Source of the DNA: Hydractinia symbiolongicarpus
Lineage: Eukaryota; Cnidaria; Hydrozoa; Anthoathecata; Hydractiniidae
Assembly (NCBI RefSeq): GCF_029227915.1
Contig: NC_079879.1
Span: 24,012,501 to 24,076,500, forward strand
DNA: 64,000 nt
Direction: 5' to 3'
Part shown: positions 34,887-48,400 of the stretch, piece by piece
How the letters are laid out: each line of letters begins with the position of its first letter
How positions within the stretch are numbered: position 1 is the stretch's first letter
Made by a program: the position numbers and the translations under genes
Notes under the pieces: generated by a model
Databases searched by the model: none
The model's input: only the letters and a program-made list of their open reading frames with translations
Told to the model about the DNA's origin: nothing

Positions 34887-37800
34887 TCAAAATATATTTC
34901 TACATAACGGGCATGTTGATTTTCCACTTGTGTTGAACCATTTGTACTAAAATAAAAATAAAACATTATATTATAAATGTTTTTCAAACCCCAAATTCCA
35001 TGAATTACTACCAAAAATTTGTGCCTTTTTTAGATTTTATTAAGAAAAATATTATATTTTCTATGCTTTGAACATTAAGAAGGTAGTGTTGCCGTTGTCA
35101 TTCGTCATCCCGTCACTTTTGACCGATAAAATGTTTGTCAGATAACGTCGGCAAACAACAAAACCGTATGTATTAATGAGTTTATATACACAAAACATGA
35201 ACAATAAGACCCTGTGACATGAACGAAAAAAGGCTTTCTTTGCTGGCGCCGATAATATTACAAAGCCAACTGTGCTACGTCACATGTAAACGATTTCCGA
35301 GCAATAGACAAACAAACAATAAAAATGATTGATGTTAAAGAACTCCTCTTAATAAAAGAGTTGACAAACTTTTCAGATTATTAATACTATAACATATTTT
35401 TAATTCCTATATATTTATTGTATTGTACACAAGACTTTGAAGCTAGGTACAAACACGCAAATCATCACACGGATAATCAACCGATACAGCGAGATAGCGT
35501 CATGTCTACTACGTATCACATTCCCGTGTGAAAGACAACATGATGCATAACCACTTAAGGCTGTTTTCCACATATCTGAATCGGACCGTGATTGGGTCGG
35601 ATTTTAATCCAAATTTTTTAGATTAGAAACTATATACTAAATAGAATTAGGTGATGATAAATGAGCAAATGTTTGTCTTTCAATAAAAACGACGAATTAC
35701 AAATATTAACTTGATAAAAGCATAAAAAGGCTATATGACTTTGAAACTGTTGATAAAGATTTTGAAAAAAAAAATTGATCTGAGTTTCTCATTCACAAAC
35801 GCGTGAACGACACTGTCAAACAAATGCGTTGTTATAACAAGCTCTCATTGTGACACGACGTCATACTATTACGGCAAATTTACACCATAGTGCCAACGGC
35901 ACATATGTTACGACAAAACGGTCGCAATATAACGACGTTGCACTATAAAGATAAAAATGACAACCGCGGTGTCACATTATAACGACGACGTTAAGCAATA
36001 ATAAATCTTATGTTTATGGCTTAAATGTACAGCAGAAGACGCGAAAGTAAAGTCTATCATCATTAAAAACACTTAACAATAAATAATTAGGCAAACAAAG
36101 AAAATTGATACGCAAATAAATAAATACACCAATGAATAAAGGCTTAATGTCATTAATTGAACGAACAAACAAACATTAATATTAGTTTTGGTTTTTACCT
36201 TGTTTTCCTGGCGACCTGATAATGTGTGTACTTTATGATAAGAAATTTCAATTTCTTGCATAATTTGTAAAAGTTTTCAATGATGAACCAGTTGTGATTA
36301 CATTTTTTACTGGTGTTGTTACCAAGTAGTGTATATATTTAATTTCCTATGCCATAGAATGTCAATCTTCGTCATTTACGATAGTTTAAATGCTTGTAAA
36401 GACAATGAATTTTAAGAATTTTCTGTTTCCTGAAATTCATTTTCTAAAGCTAATATAGTAAAGAATCACTAACTCGCATCATATGGAATATGCGCATACG
36501 CGATTGCAAACAAATTTTTTCCTCCTTAAGCTACTTTAATTCACATTTGTCAATCCGAACACATTGTCTTTTTGCGTGTCCGCGTTAGCATGTTTCCGAT
36601 TGCTGCGATACACGCTTTTTATAAAGAAACTACAACACGGTGCACATGTGAGAATGTGTATATGAATAGATACTAAGAAAACGTATTCATAAAATCTCCT
36701 ATGTGGCACCCTGAAAACATCTACTAGCGTTTAAAATTGTAACGTTAAAATCTTATAGTTGAGTATCGCTGTACTTTCTTTAATTGAAACTTAAAGGAAA
36801 GATCACGGCACATTTGTTTGGTAAGTAAAGAGACGTAAATGATACTTACCAAGCAAGATGGATGAAATTTCTTTTTGCAAGTCTTGCAACCTATAGAAGG
36901 TAGCGAATAATTCGAACCATGAAGCACGGAGAAGCACACCATGCACTCCTCCACACCTTCAAATCGCTTGTCTACATTCTTTTTCCACAACGCTAACCCG
37001 TCAAGTATGGTCCCATTCTAAAAAAAAACAATTTATTTTAATTTCAAAGCCAGCACTCGTATTCGTAAAAAAGGGCCGGGTTCTCAAGGGCCTGATGAGT
37101 AGAATTCGTGTTGATATAAGAGTCATTAAAAGGGGCAACTTCAGCTCTAAGACGACGGTTGAATAATGATACTCAGGCGGTCGGCTTTTTTACTGATTTG
37201 ATGTACGCAATATATATGGCCTCCACCGTACGACTCACGTGACCTGGACAATAGCGTTTACTTTTTTTTTTAAAAAAGAAGTGCGATTTCAGAAGTGCAA
37301 AACAACGTGTGCGTTGACATTCTTCGCATTGCAGAGTCACAAAATACTTGATGAAATTTTGTTTTTATAACATGAATCAACAATCAACAATCCACAGGAG
37401 AAAAAACTGCAGCAGAAAGAAAACGGCTTTTTCAAAATTCCGAAAAAACTAAAACGTTAAAACACAGAAGTAAAAAATATATATCGCCATTTTATTGATA
37501 CATATTTCTTATTCAGCATAATTATGGTTTATCTGTTAACCTATATTATTTACTTTAACATAGCGGTAAAATAGCTCTAACCAGCACATTAGCCAACAAA
37601 AATACACATTACTTCTTGAAAACGAAGTTCCTTGCAACAAAAAGCAGCTAATTATCACACGTCAAGCCTAGTGTTAGCGATAAAGCGCGATAAAACCGTG
37701 CGTAAATTAAGAACCGATTTGCATCGCGTGATATTTCCAACATGAATCTGCTGTAGTTCATTAAGAAACCCAAGGAGTTGAAATAAGACGACAGGCCATC

Positions 37801-39404
37801 AAACACAAAAGTTTTGTTATTCTTGGCTACCTCTTGTGTTTATTGTTTTTTAAATTCTAAAAATTGGAAAACAACAACATCATTTCCAATAAAGCAAGCA
37901 CGATTTAACTGAGCTAGTACATAAGCTATAGACTTCTTAACTTTTTATTGCAAATACTACACGGCACTTATGAAAATGTGATTCTTTTGACGCAAAGCAT
38001 CACGGTTGATATTTTAGGCGACATGACCATACCTGAAATGACAAGAATGTTGTCAGCTGCAACATCCACTGTCTCCATAATGCATTGGAAACACCGATTC
38101 TTTTCCCACAATCCACTGACACAGGTGATAGCGGGTGGTTTGAAGACAATTTTACAACCAGTTCCATTGATATTTCGTCTACCGTGTAAATCGCTACAAC
38201 TTCGCGAGCTACTTGTCGAGTTTTCACCACCATGTTATTAAATTCTTTTGAGGAACAGTCCAGCTTTTGAAAATCCTTTTTTAGTAAGATAGGTGAAATA
38301 TACGCAGAAACAAATCTGAAAAAAAATTAACAAAATAAAAAATATATAAACTATGCATTTCAAAGAAATATACAACGGGTAGTGTCGTAGTGGCAGCATC
38401 ACTCGGGGTAACATCACCCAGTGTGACCAACAGCCATTTACACTGAGACCAATTCATAAAAACTCTCCGAAAACTAATTAAGATTGTCATCGCAACATTT
38501 CATCTTTTAAGCTACTTCGTACCTGTCAACAAGAGCAGCATCTTTTCTATTTGTGTTGTTGTTGAACCACAGTCTGATTAAAGCAGGTATACACTCCATT
38601 GCTGACGTCAGCAAATGAAAGGCAACTCTTTGTATCTCAATGTAGCCAGGATCTAATACTAAAATTGTAGGATGGGTGATTTATGCTTTCAATGACAATT
38701 TTAAGGACTCCTGCGGGCATTGCATTAAAAAAGTCTGCTAATTAAGTCTCAAAACTTTTATTTTTGGCTTTTTATCGTATAATATATAATTTGTAAGCAG
38801 TACGAAAGTCGCAAACATATACAACAATTTTTTGAATGCAGTAAGAAAGTCGCAAACATGTGCAACATGGCTTTTGAACAAAACAAAAACATTTAAAAAT
38901 AATCAGGGCAATTTGTAAGCTATCAATTTCTTTTTGATACTTATAACATGCTAATAAACTCCATCAACCGCTAATTACGTTCGGCGCTTTGTAAAATTAG
39001 CCAAATTAGAGATGAGAAAAAAGTAATTTAATCGATCCTTGTTTCTTTAATTAAACTGTAAGTAATACTTACTGAATGGAGAGATATCCGCTGTCGTTGC
39101 TATGTTATCTGCCGTCGTTGCCATACTGGAAGGAAGCATGCAAAATAAACACGTGATCAAATCAGACACGTGACAGTTCTTGTGGAAATAATTCGCAAAT
39201 TTTGCTCTTTCATCAGCTTTAGACATTTTGAAAAGACGTAACAGAAGTTGCCATGACAACAAATACGTCAGTAAAGAACCACTTTTGTGGCCTTTGCTGA
39301 GATTCTGGAGAGGAGATTTTATTGAGACTCCTTCCTCGGAAAGAAGAAGCAAGCTGTCGTCACGACTGCTCTCCATCGCAGCTAGTACTGAAGGTGGAAA
39401 TTTT
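34887..39404 (-). other. LTN1: Listerin C-terminal block: RWD domain and split RING
   Basis: Exons 24-28. Exon 26 codes [20 protein letters not shown] and [15 protein letters not shown], the RWD-like region that contacts the ribosome near the nascent chain exit. Exon 27 codes [20 protein letters not shown] through [13 protein letters not shown]. The 60-nt exon 28 at 34946-34887, found 1.9 kb away, codes [19 protein letters not shown] and the stop, supplying the last two zinc-binding Cys. All eight RING-type ligands (six Cys or His in exon 27, two Cys in exon 28) are present, so the ligase should be functional. Confidence 0.92.
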
Positions 39405-42400
39405 CTAAAATGAAAATTTACAGAAATGGGATATAGAAACATTTTTTACGAAGGCATAACAACAACAACAGCATTCAAAATAAACTTGGACTTTCTTAAG
39501 ACAGATGAAACACAATATTTCGCACTGGAGGCTTTATTGCAACCTGATAGACGGGGTAAGACAGGTTTATTTACCTACAACTTTCCTCCTCTTCGTTTTT
39601 ACTTTCATCTTCACACAACACTTTTTCGATCACATCAGCAATCCTAAAATAGCAAGATAAGTACAACACGTGTTTTCTCCTTCCAAAACAAAAGGAAACC
39701 TCAAGAAACATTTTTACGTTGCACAAAGACGCTTGTCTACGTATAACGACCTCGCCGTCGTTTCAAAAGTCGTGAGAAAAATTTTTTATTGCATCATTAC
39801 TCAATTAATCAGATATTAAACCAATAACCCAGTTTCTCTATTCATTTTGCCGCAAATGAAAACGAGGCCGTATTTTTTAAAGAAGAGTTGAGCATTGAGA
39901 AAACTTTCGATATTGTTAGAAAAAATCAGCTGCAGAAATTAGATTTGTTGGACTTTGGGAGCTATTTGTTGATTAAAATGTGAATTAATTGGACTCTGTA
40001 CTTCCTGAAGGAAATATGTATGTTGAAAGTTTTGAAGATCTGGGTGGATTAAGCGTTAAAGAACTGAAGAAAGGAGAAATAATCAGGTGCCGAAGCCGAC
40101 TTAGTACTCAGAATATATGTTATCTTCTGTAAATGTTTATAAATGTTACAGATTCATCTTCTCAGAGGTTTTCGACGCTGACTTTACATGTTACGACATG
40201 ATGTTTAAAAGGTTTGTAGCGGAATATTGGCATGGAACACAAACCTTAGATTTTTACCCCATTTTTATTTCATCTAGTTGTATAAATATTTTGTTGTTAA
40301 AACAGTCAAATACAAACACATCTCCCGAAAAGTACACCTTTTAAAAAAGTTAAAGGCTTTCCAGTTTTTTGATGAAGTTCCCTAAAATGATAAAGGATAT
40401 ATTTTCTGGTGAATTTGTTATTGAATCTGCGTATGAAAGCATCGATAATATCCACACAGTACATAGTTTTATTAAGGTTAAATAAAAGCACGGTCAATGT
40501 AATGGTGTAAAGTTATATTTCTCGACAGTTAACCTCAACCAATAACAACTGAAATTGTTCATTACAATTTTTTCGACTCTGCTGAACAGTATGAAGATTC
40601 GCGTACAATTGACAAGAACTACGACGCGTCAAAATCTTGTTTTATTATCATGATGGATATTTATTGTGATAATTTAACAATAACTGAACATGAAATTAGA
40701 AGAGTCAACTGGAGACTCTTCCACCACAGAAGATACAAAATCAATGCCTCCAATGTTAATTCTGATGCTTTAAACACTGTTTAGCCATCTTCCAAACTGT
40801 CATCATTTTTTTTTACAACTCAGCACAGAAAGCAATAAGCATGGAATTACTAATGAGCATGATCCAATACGTTTTTATGTGAAAAATGTCCTGGGATCTC
40901 TGTCAGTAAAGTTGAGTTATTTTTAAATCTCCACCTTTTCTTGATATTTTCATAGATGGAATTGTTAAATAAAAAAATCAAAGATGAAGATTTGAAATAA
41001 AGTGTCCTTATGTGTCGAAATATGGCAAAAATGTAGAAGAGGTCGTTAAAGAGGAAGTTTGGTCAGTTTGGTCATTTTAACGAGTAGTCATCCATAGTTT
41101 TACCCCAAGTTTAAGGTCAAATGTTTTGCACAAAATTAAACAAGGTTGATTTTGTTGTTTGGTTTGATGGATACATGAAGCTTTACATAGAATGCATTGA
41201 CGAAAATTTTTAGACAAAGATTTTCCTAAAATGATTTTGTTTTTACTCTAGACCTGTGTTACCAGAGAACTTCACAGGAAGTGTTGAAAGCGGTAAAAAA
41301 ATTATACATTCATGAACACTGGTTAAATGAATAAAAAAAGCGAACTTAAACGGGTATTTTAAAGTCACAAAATTACAAAAACACATTTTTTAACACCCAC
41401 CCCTCATATCTTAAAAAAAGAAGAAGTTATGTTGGCTAAAATTGTGAAGGTATATGTGTGAACGACAATACATTTCCACAAATGAAACAACTGGCAAAAA
41501 GTATACTATACATGTAGTATGCAGTGCTGCTACTGCTATCTAGAATGGGACACACCTACACGATATTTTCTAAAGCTTACAGGTATATTTAAGGTGACTC
41601 TATTATGCAAAGTATCTTGGATATCTAACCCCTATCAGCCAACACAATATATTTTCTTCGAAGCAAATCAATTAAGCCCGACTCTTGTGTGTTTGTAACT
41701 CATCCCAACCAGAGGTCTGGTACAAAAGTTGCACGAACATTCGGTGAGATACCAACAAGTACTTTCATAGTACTGCGATGTTTATATTGCGATTGAGACT
41801 TCATAAAGGAAGGAGTATCATTAAAAATTTCAGTGCAATCTATTATAACGCGCGTGGTTGGTTAATCTTTAAACTGTTTCAGCTTAAATCACAATAGCCA
41901 GTACGGCTTTTGTGATTGAAAAATCAAAACCAAGGGAAGTTCATGGTACAGTGTATCTATTCAGTGATCATATCATGCTTAGTAAGATGATCTTGCATTA
42001 AAGGGGCTACGAAACAATTCAATTACCTAAATTTCCGCAATTTCCGAAAAATGGCACGAAGAGCTGTATTTGTTAAAAAAATGCTATGTTACTAGCTTTA
42101 AGAGTAATTAATAGCTCTAAAAATATTTTAAAGTCATTTTTGTTGCGTCGACTGGCTTTATGTACAACAAACTTATGTTTCTACGCAAAATTTCAAAGGA
42201 TATAACTAGCTACTTCGAAAGGTTTGAAATTTATTTAATTAGAAAGTTTGAGTTAAAAACAACGTAAGTACTTATATCGAATAAATCATGGATATCCATA
42301 AGTAGGAAACTTTTCTGTCATTTTCAGTTATATTTGGATGCGCAATATGATATTTACGATGATTTAAGTTTTTTTACCATTAGCGATGATAAACTTTTCA

Positions 42401-45400
42401 ACCGCCATTAGCTCGGTTTTCGTGAAAACCAACAGCTGTCTTGCAGCTCCTTTTAACATATTTGTTAGCTTAATTTCCAAAAAAGGGTTGACAGGAAGAA
42501 CCTTCATCGTGAGTGAAAGTAATCTCTTTTGGAGATAGTTCTAAGATGTGTCGTAAGAAAATCGTTATAAATCGTACTAGAATTATTATATTCGTTATAA
42601 ATCGTACTAGAATTGGTAACAGGGATGGGGACAAGAAGACACCACTGCCTATAAAACAAAGATCGTTCAGCACAATTTAATTGCTTGTTTCTTTTTTTAA
42701 AACTGTAATCATCAAAGAAGGTTCTGCACTATGTGTTTGTCACAGAGAAAAGAACCTTTTCGACGTTTGATCAGGTTACACTAACGACTTTTGACAAGGT
42801 TTTTATCTGGGGATTTGAAGAAATGAATGTCACTTTTGGTAATAATCGCGTAGGAAAAAAGTGCTCGATCAAGCGTATGCAGCATACTCATGTTTTTCTT
42901 TTTTTATCACAAAGTTTTATTCTTAAATTCTTAAATATTTCTTTCTTAAAAATACAATCAAGTCAGAGTTTTTTTCACACCTTTGTAAACATCTAATTTC
43001 TCCTACAACTCTTTGTTACTTTCAGATGCTTAACACTTATCGTTATCATTTACGAAAAATGGATGTTATTATTATTATTATTATTATTATTCCGAATATT
43101 AATACAGGATATAGCCACTTCAGTGTTGGAAACACTGTTATCAATGTGGGTCCTGTGTTCTGGATGTATACATAAGTATACACCGGCATTGCGTACCCAA
43201 TTTCCCTCACATTGCATGGATTCACTCGTAGTGAATCTGTGGTGAAGCCGCTTGTTAAACATACCCGCACTGTGAACCAAACCATGAAATCGAGTAAAAC
43301 AACTCACCTAGCTTGCAGTTGATAGCTCGATATCTTGAAATACCATTTTCCACTTTTTAATAACTTGCAAGACTGAGCACAGAATTTTTCAAGGGATGCT
43401 TTTCGTTTCTTCTCCGATTCGATATCCTTATAGATAAAATTCATAATGACAGATGAAGGTACGAACTTCATGGATGCGCACAAATCCACAGCGAATCTTT
43501 CACTTTCTGAAGTTGTATGCTCTAAATAAAATAATTTAGAAAATATAATTAAAAAAAAACAAAAAACAAACAGGCACATAAACAAAAAAGGAAACAGACA
43601 AAGAAAAAAGTAAAGCAGGCGAGCAAACAAACAAACAAACAAACAAACAAACAAACCATTGTGAACAACAGCACTGTAAATATTCAGCAAGGTTTTGCAT
43701 GCAGTGGGGGAAAAGAACTCTTGCCATTCTGTTATCAATTCTGCATTATGTTGAGTCAAACAAATCGTGGTTTCTGTTTTTATGCAAGGCAACATATCTT
43801 CGTCAGCTGTAACAACAAACAAAAATGTATGTTAAATCGTTTAGCACGCCCTGACAACGGAACAAACCACGTCGCGGCCTACGATGAATTTAACAAAATA
43901 ACCAAAGGTCAGAAGACCTAAGTCCGCTATGAACATTGAAAAGTGAAATTAACAAAATGCGCGACTTTAATATAGAAGCAAGCAATGTGAGCATTTATGG
44001 TAGCTAAATTCGAAATTCGCCGTGCTATTTCATTATATTTTGTTCATGATTAAATTTTTCAATCTCTCTCTGTATCAGCATTTTTACTTCTGCATTGGTT
44101 AGTAAACCGTATGAGGTTGAATAAAGATAAACTAATATAAAGGACAAAGGTATTACTTACTTGAAAGATTAAAAAATAAGCTAGCAACGATGCAAAAAAG
44201 TCGAAAAGCTGCAGAGAAAAATGGAGAAACGTCAAAATTTGAATTTCTTGTTTCCATTGATTCTTCACAAGTCTGAAAATATAAAATAACGGTGTCAGTG
44301 TGTACAAGGCTTTAAGAAATTCTACCGCTGTACTTGGAAATAGATTTCTAACATAATGAGCTCCGCATATTCGGGAAAAAACGGAAACGATTTATTGGGT
44401 TTAACAACTGCAAGATAATCATGATAGCTATTAAAAGAAAAAATCCGCAAATATATCAAAGCATGTGCGTCTCATTTACTATGATTTGATGATTACAGAA
44501 ACTCTTTTATCATTCGAAAGCTGTTTATAATAAACCAGTTTGTCAGAAATTTTAGGAGCACCTACTAGAAACGCCTTATAGTTTGTTCAAAATTACTGTC
44601 AAGTTAAGCAAGTAATACAAGTTGCGCAGTACACACTCTTATGAAAAAGTGATCTTCTAATACATCCTCTCACCTGTAACCATGACACCATTGAGCAAAG
44701 TAAAAAATCCCAATGTTCACTTCGAAAACATGTGGCTGCTGTCCTTGTACAAAGGTACAATAACTCCATTAGGTGAGTATTTAACAGAACGATATCGGAC
44801 TTAAAGTCGACAAGGGTAGTTGTAAACAGCAATTCATCGCTATGATTATCCTTCCAGACTAACAAATTATCCATCATGGTTTCGATAACATTTTGGTAAT
44901 CACTTGAAACCACTTTTGAATCATCTCTGCTTATGATTGTATACCATTGACTAACAATTGATGTTAACAGCTTCAAAAATGAAGCAAAAACTTAAAAGAT
45001 AAGAAACAGAGCATAAATATTCTGTAGCAGATAAAAGAAATCGCATTGTAATTGCTAGAATACAATGTTGACAAGAATTGACTTAGAAACATGAAGAATT
45101 CATGCTACGTTTATTCCACATTCAGACGACAGCTATATATGTGAAAAGTATATTCATTATTTTGGAAAGAACAGAACGAAAAAGAGGCTGCATACGTGCC
45201 ACACACAAATCTGTTTTAACGTGTTAATGGATAAGAGCTCGAAATATGGGTTGGCAAGCTTATTAAACACCCAGGGTCAGCTTTGAAATTATTCGAACCT
45301 GCAAAACTCTAAATTGGCATTTAGTATAAACCAATGAACATTTGATTGAAAAGTAAATGATTCTTACGATTAGTTTGTTTTTTGACTTTGAAATCATTTT

Positions 45401-48400
45401 CCAGTACATCTGTGTATTTTTCAACCAGCGCTCGAATAAAAGATACATCGTGAAGATAAGAGACAACAACACAGTATGTAGTTACGGTCGACATTTCTTT
45501 AAACTCGTTCGGTCTGGCTAGCAATAGACAATGGTCTAACAGAGCATCTGTAAGTTGATTTGTTTCTTGCAATGCATCAAGAAGAAGGCGAACAACATCA
45601 GTGTTACTTGTTTTGACACTTCTAATGGAAAAGAAGAAAAAGAAAAAATAGCTTTGTATCAATGCAAACAACAGATTATTATTTTTAATTCGAAAAAAAA
45701 AAATTACCATAATTAGCAAGGAAACGTCGAAATGTCATTAGAAATATATCTCAGTTTTCAGTGAGTTGTGATTGGTTACACTCCAAATTATGCTTTTAAA
45801 AAACAGCCGACCTTATATAATAATCTTCCACAATAATGCAAATTTTATACATTACGACCAATTGTTTGTATAGTGCAATGTTTATGTTGACTTTAAAGGG
45901 GCAGTATTTAACATTTCATTAAGTTCTTAATGATATTTTTTCAATATTTTCCAGTGTGTTTACAAAAATCTTCTTAGTTCAACCTTTTTCCTAGTTGATC
46001 GTTTGATATTTGAACACTTACCTCTACACTCAGTTAAACAGCTTAAGTCGGCCATTTCTATGTATTTCTTATTATATGAATATTTTTAATAGTTCATTTT
46101 ACAAAAAAAATCTCTCCAAAAACTACTATCAGTATTATTATATCTGAGTGTTTTAAAATGGAAGTTCTTAATGGAAAATAAATAAAAAATGTTTCTTTTT
46201 GTCATAAGTTTCATGTAAAATACCCTACCTTAATACAGCTTCTTCGAGCAACATCTCTTGTAAGAATGTATAAGTCGATATAATTGCAGAAGCGTCTTTT
46301 GTAGATATATTCTAGACGAAGTCATATGTTTCAGAAAAAAAAGTTACACAAAAAAATAAAATATTGTAAGAAGAGAGATTTTTTTCTAACCTTATTTTCA
46401 AATGATTGTGACAAAGTGTTGACTATCTTTTTACCATCATATCGATCTAAATTTGAACCAGAACGAGCCAAATCGCCAAAAAGTTCAATATAAAATCTCG
46501 CTAAGGTCTCAGATTTTTTCACCTAAAAATTGAAGCATCAATTCACAACAGATGCACAATAAGAAGAAAAGTGACAAAAAATAATTAAAAACCTCTAATG
46601 TTGACCCTTCTTGGTCGGAAAACATTATCTGATGAAACAGGAGTTTATCGCCACATAAATCATCAATTGACTGTTGATTCGCAGCTTCCAACATAATGCG
46701 TACACAATGGCACACCAAAGACCTGTAGAAAAACACACTTAAACTAAAGATGCATTGAGGTAAAATTTCGTTAACCTGAACAAAACATTGACAAATAAAA
46801 GAGAAATAAACATTCTTAGAGATGAACTGACATTTCGAAAGCTTTTGACACAACCATATTTTTTATCCCAGAACTTAACACATCAACCAATTTTTTCAAG
46901 ATACTTTTCTCTTGCATAGCTTTCAGAAAACAAGAGACCAGTGCATCGCGAAGATAGGAAGTGTCTAAAAAAGATGAAGAAAATACGGGAGATATTCAGT
47001 TGTTTAAGAACTACTTAAAATTGACAATTTTACCTCAATTAATCCACTAATAGCATCAAGGACATTTGCAAGAATTTATTATGCAAAAAAAATGCAAGAA
47101 TATTTCCTCAACACATTACACTTTAAAGAAGTTCTGATGTAAACTTCTTCCGGTAAAGAATGTCTTTTTTCAATTCTCTTGATCTCATTAGGCGAACATT
47201 TACGACAAGCTCTTGGACAATTTGATGTTATATTGTTAATTTACAAATCGTTGAAATGTAAGTAGAAGCTTTGAAAAAAAGGGCTGTCTTCTTCATTAAA
47301 AAAAGTACACACTGAATTCCTAAGCATAAATTTTTAATAGATCATCATGACCATCGTTTTCTTAATTTATACATCAGAGTTTTATTGATGAGAAACTTAA
47401 GACAAAGTTTTAATGTTGAGAACATAATATCTTTAAAACATTTATTGAAATATTTGAATTTTACATCACATTTATTTAGAATATCTTCAATTAATAATGT
47501 CAAATACTAAAGAAAAGGCTTTTTATCTGTTACAATTAACGAAGGTCAAAGACATGTTCATTCAATTTAAAAATTTGACAAATTTGCTAAAAGAGCAATC
47601 ATATTCACTCAGCCTACTCTAACGTCCCGAATAAAAAAGATGAATATAGCTAGGTGAATTGGTTGATAAATGCAAACAGAAGTAGGAGGAAGATGTTAAA
47701 GCTTTACAAGAGAAAACATGCTATTAAAAAACAAAAAAAAGGTAAAAAAGAAACCAAAACAAGGCCATCTTGCTGCTGCAGTAAGATAGCTTAATAGCAA
47801 TCTTTCCAACGTTAAATACAACAATCCATTTGATGAAAAAAAAATGTTTTTATACGTTTGAAATCTTCTGTTATGTATTTCTATTTTCCCTCCTTATGTC
47901 TGGTTTCGCAAAAATACAACTTAGGGGAAATTGACATTTAGGTACTACTTTATAACATTTTTTTTCTTGATGTTTTCCTTTCAAAAAATTGTGGGTGCAT
48001 TTAAAGTGTTTTGATCAGCTAAAAAGCAGAAATTAATCCAACACGTTAGAAACTTTTTGTAGAATAAAACTGGTAGGAAACAACTTTTATTTAGCAGTTT
48101 TCATGTAGCAAAGAAAATTAGTAGAAAGGGAATAATCGAAAACAATTAATTGACTTGCATATCCAAGTGTAAACACACCAGGGTTGTTTTACATTGAAAC
48201 AATATATTTAGACATACCATTATCCCTTAAGCTTGCTCGAATTATACACAATGTAGTTTCAAAGAATTCTTCTGACGGTACCTGAGAAAGATAATATTTA
48301 AGCGGGAAAGGTAGAGTCGTTGATATTGACTATAAGTGCTAAAGCATACAAATAGGTTAAAGAAAGCAAACATCGAAGTTTTTAAACGAATTCAGATTAT

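Noticed and set aside
42733-42996. Open plus-strand frame of 87 codons in a listerin intron
   Set aside because: The first part looks protein-like but no family, splice link or neighbouring exon supports it; left unassigned.
43522-43822. N-terminal extension of listerin exon 23 on the minus strand
   Set aside because: The open frame continues through a CAAA microsatellite and gives a Val/Cys/Phe-rich peptide; an acceptor at 43522-43523 that restores phase marks the true exon start.
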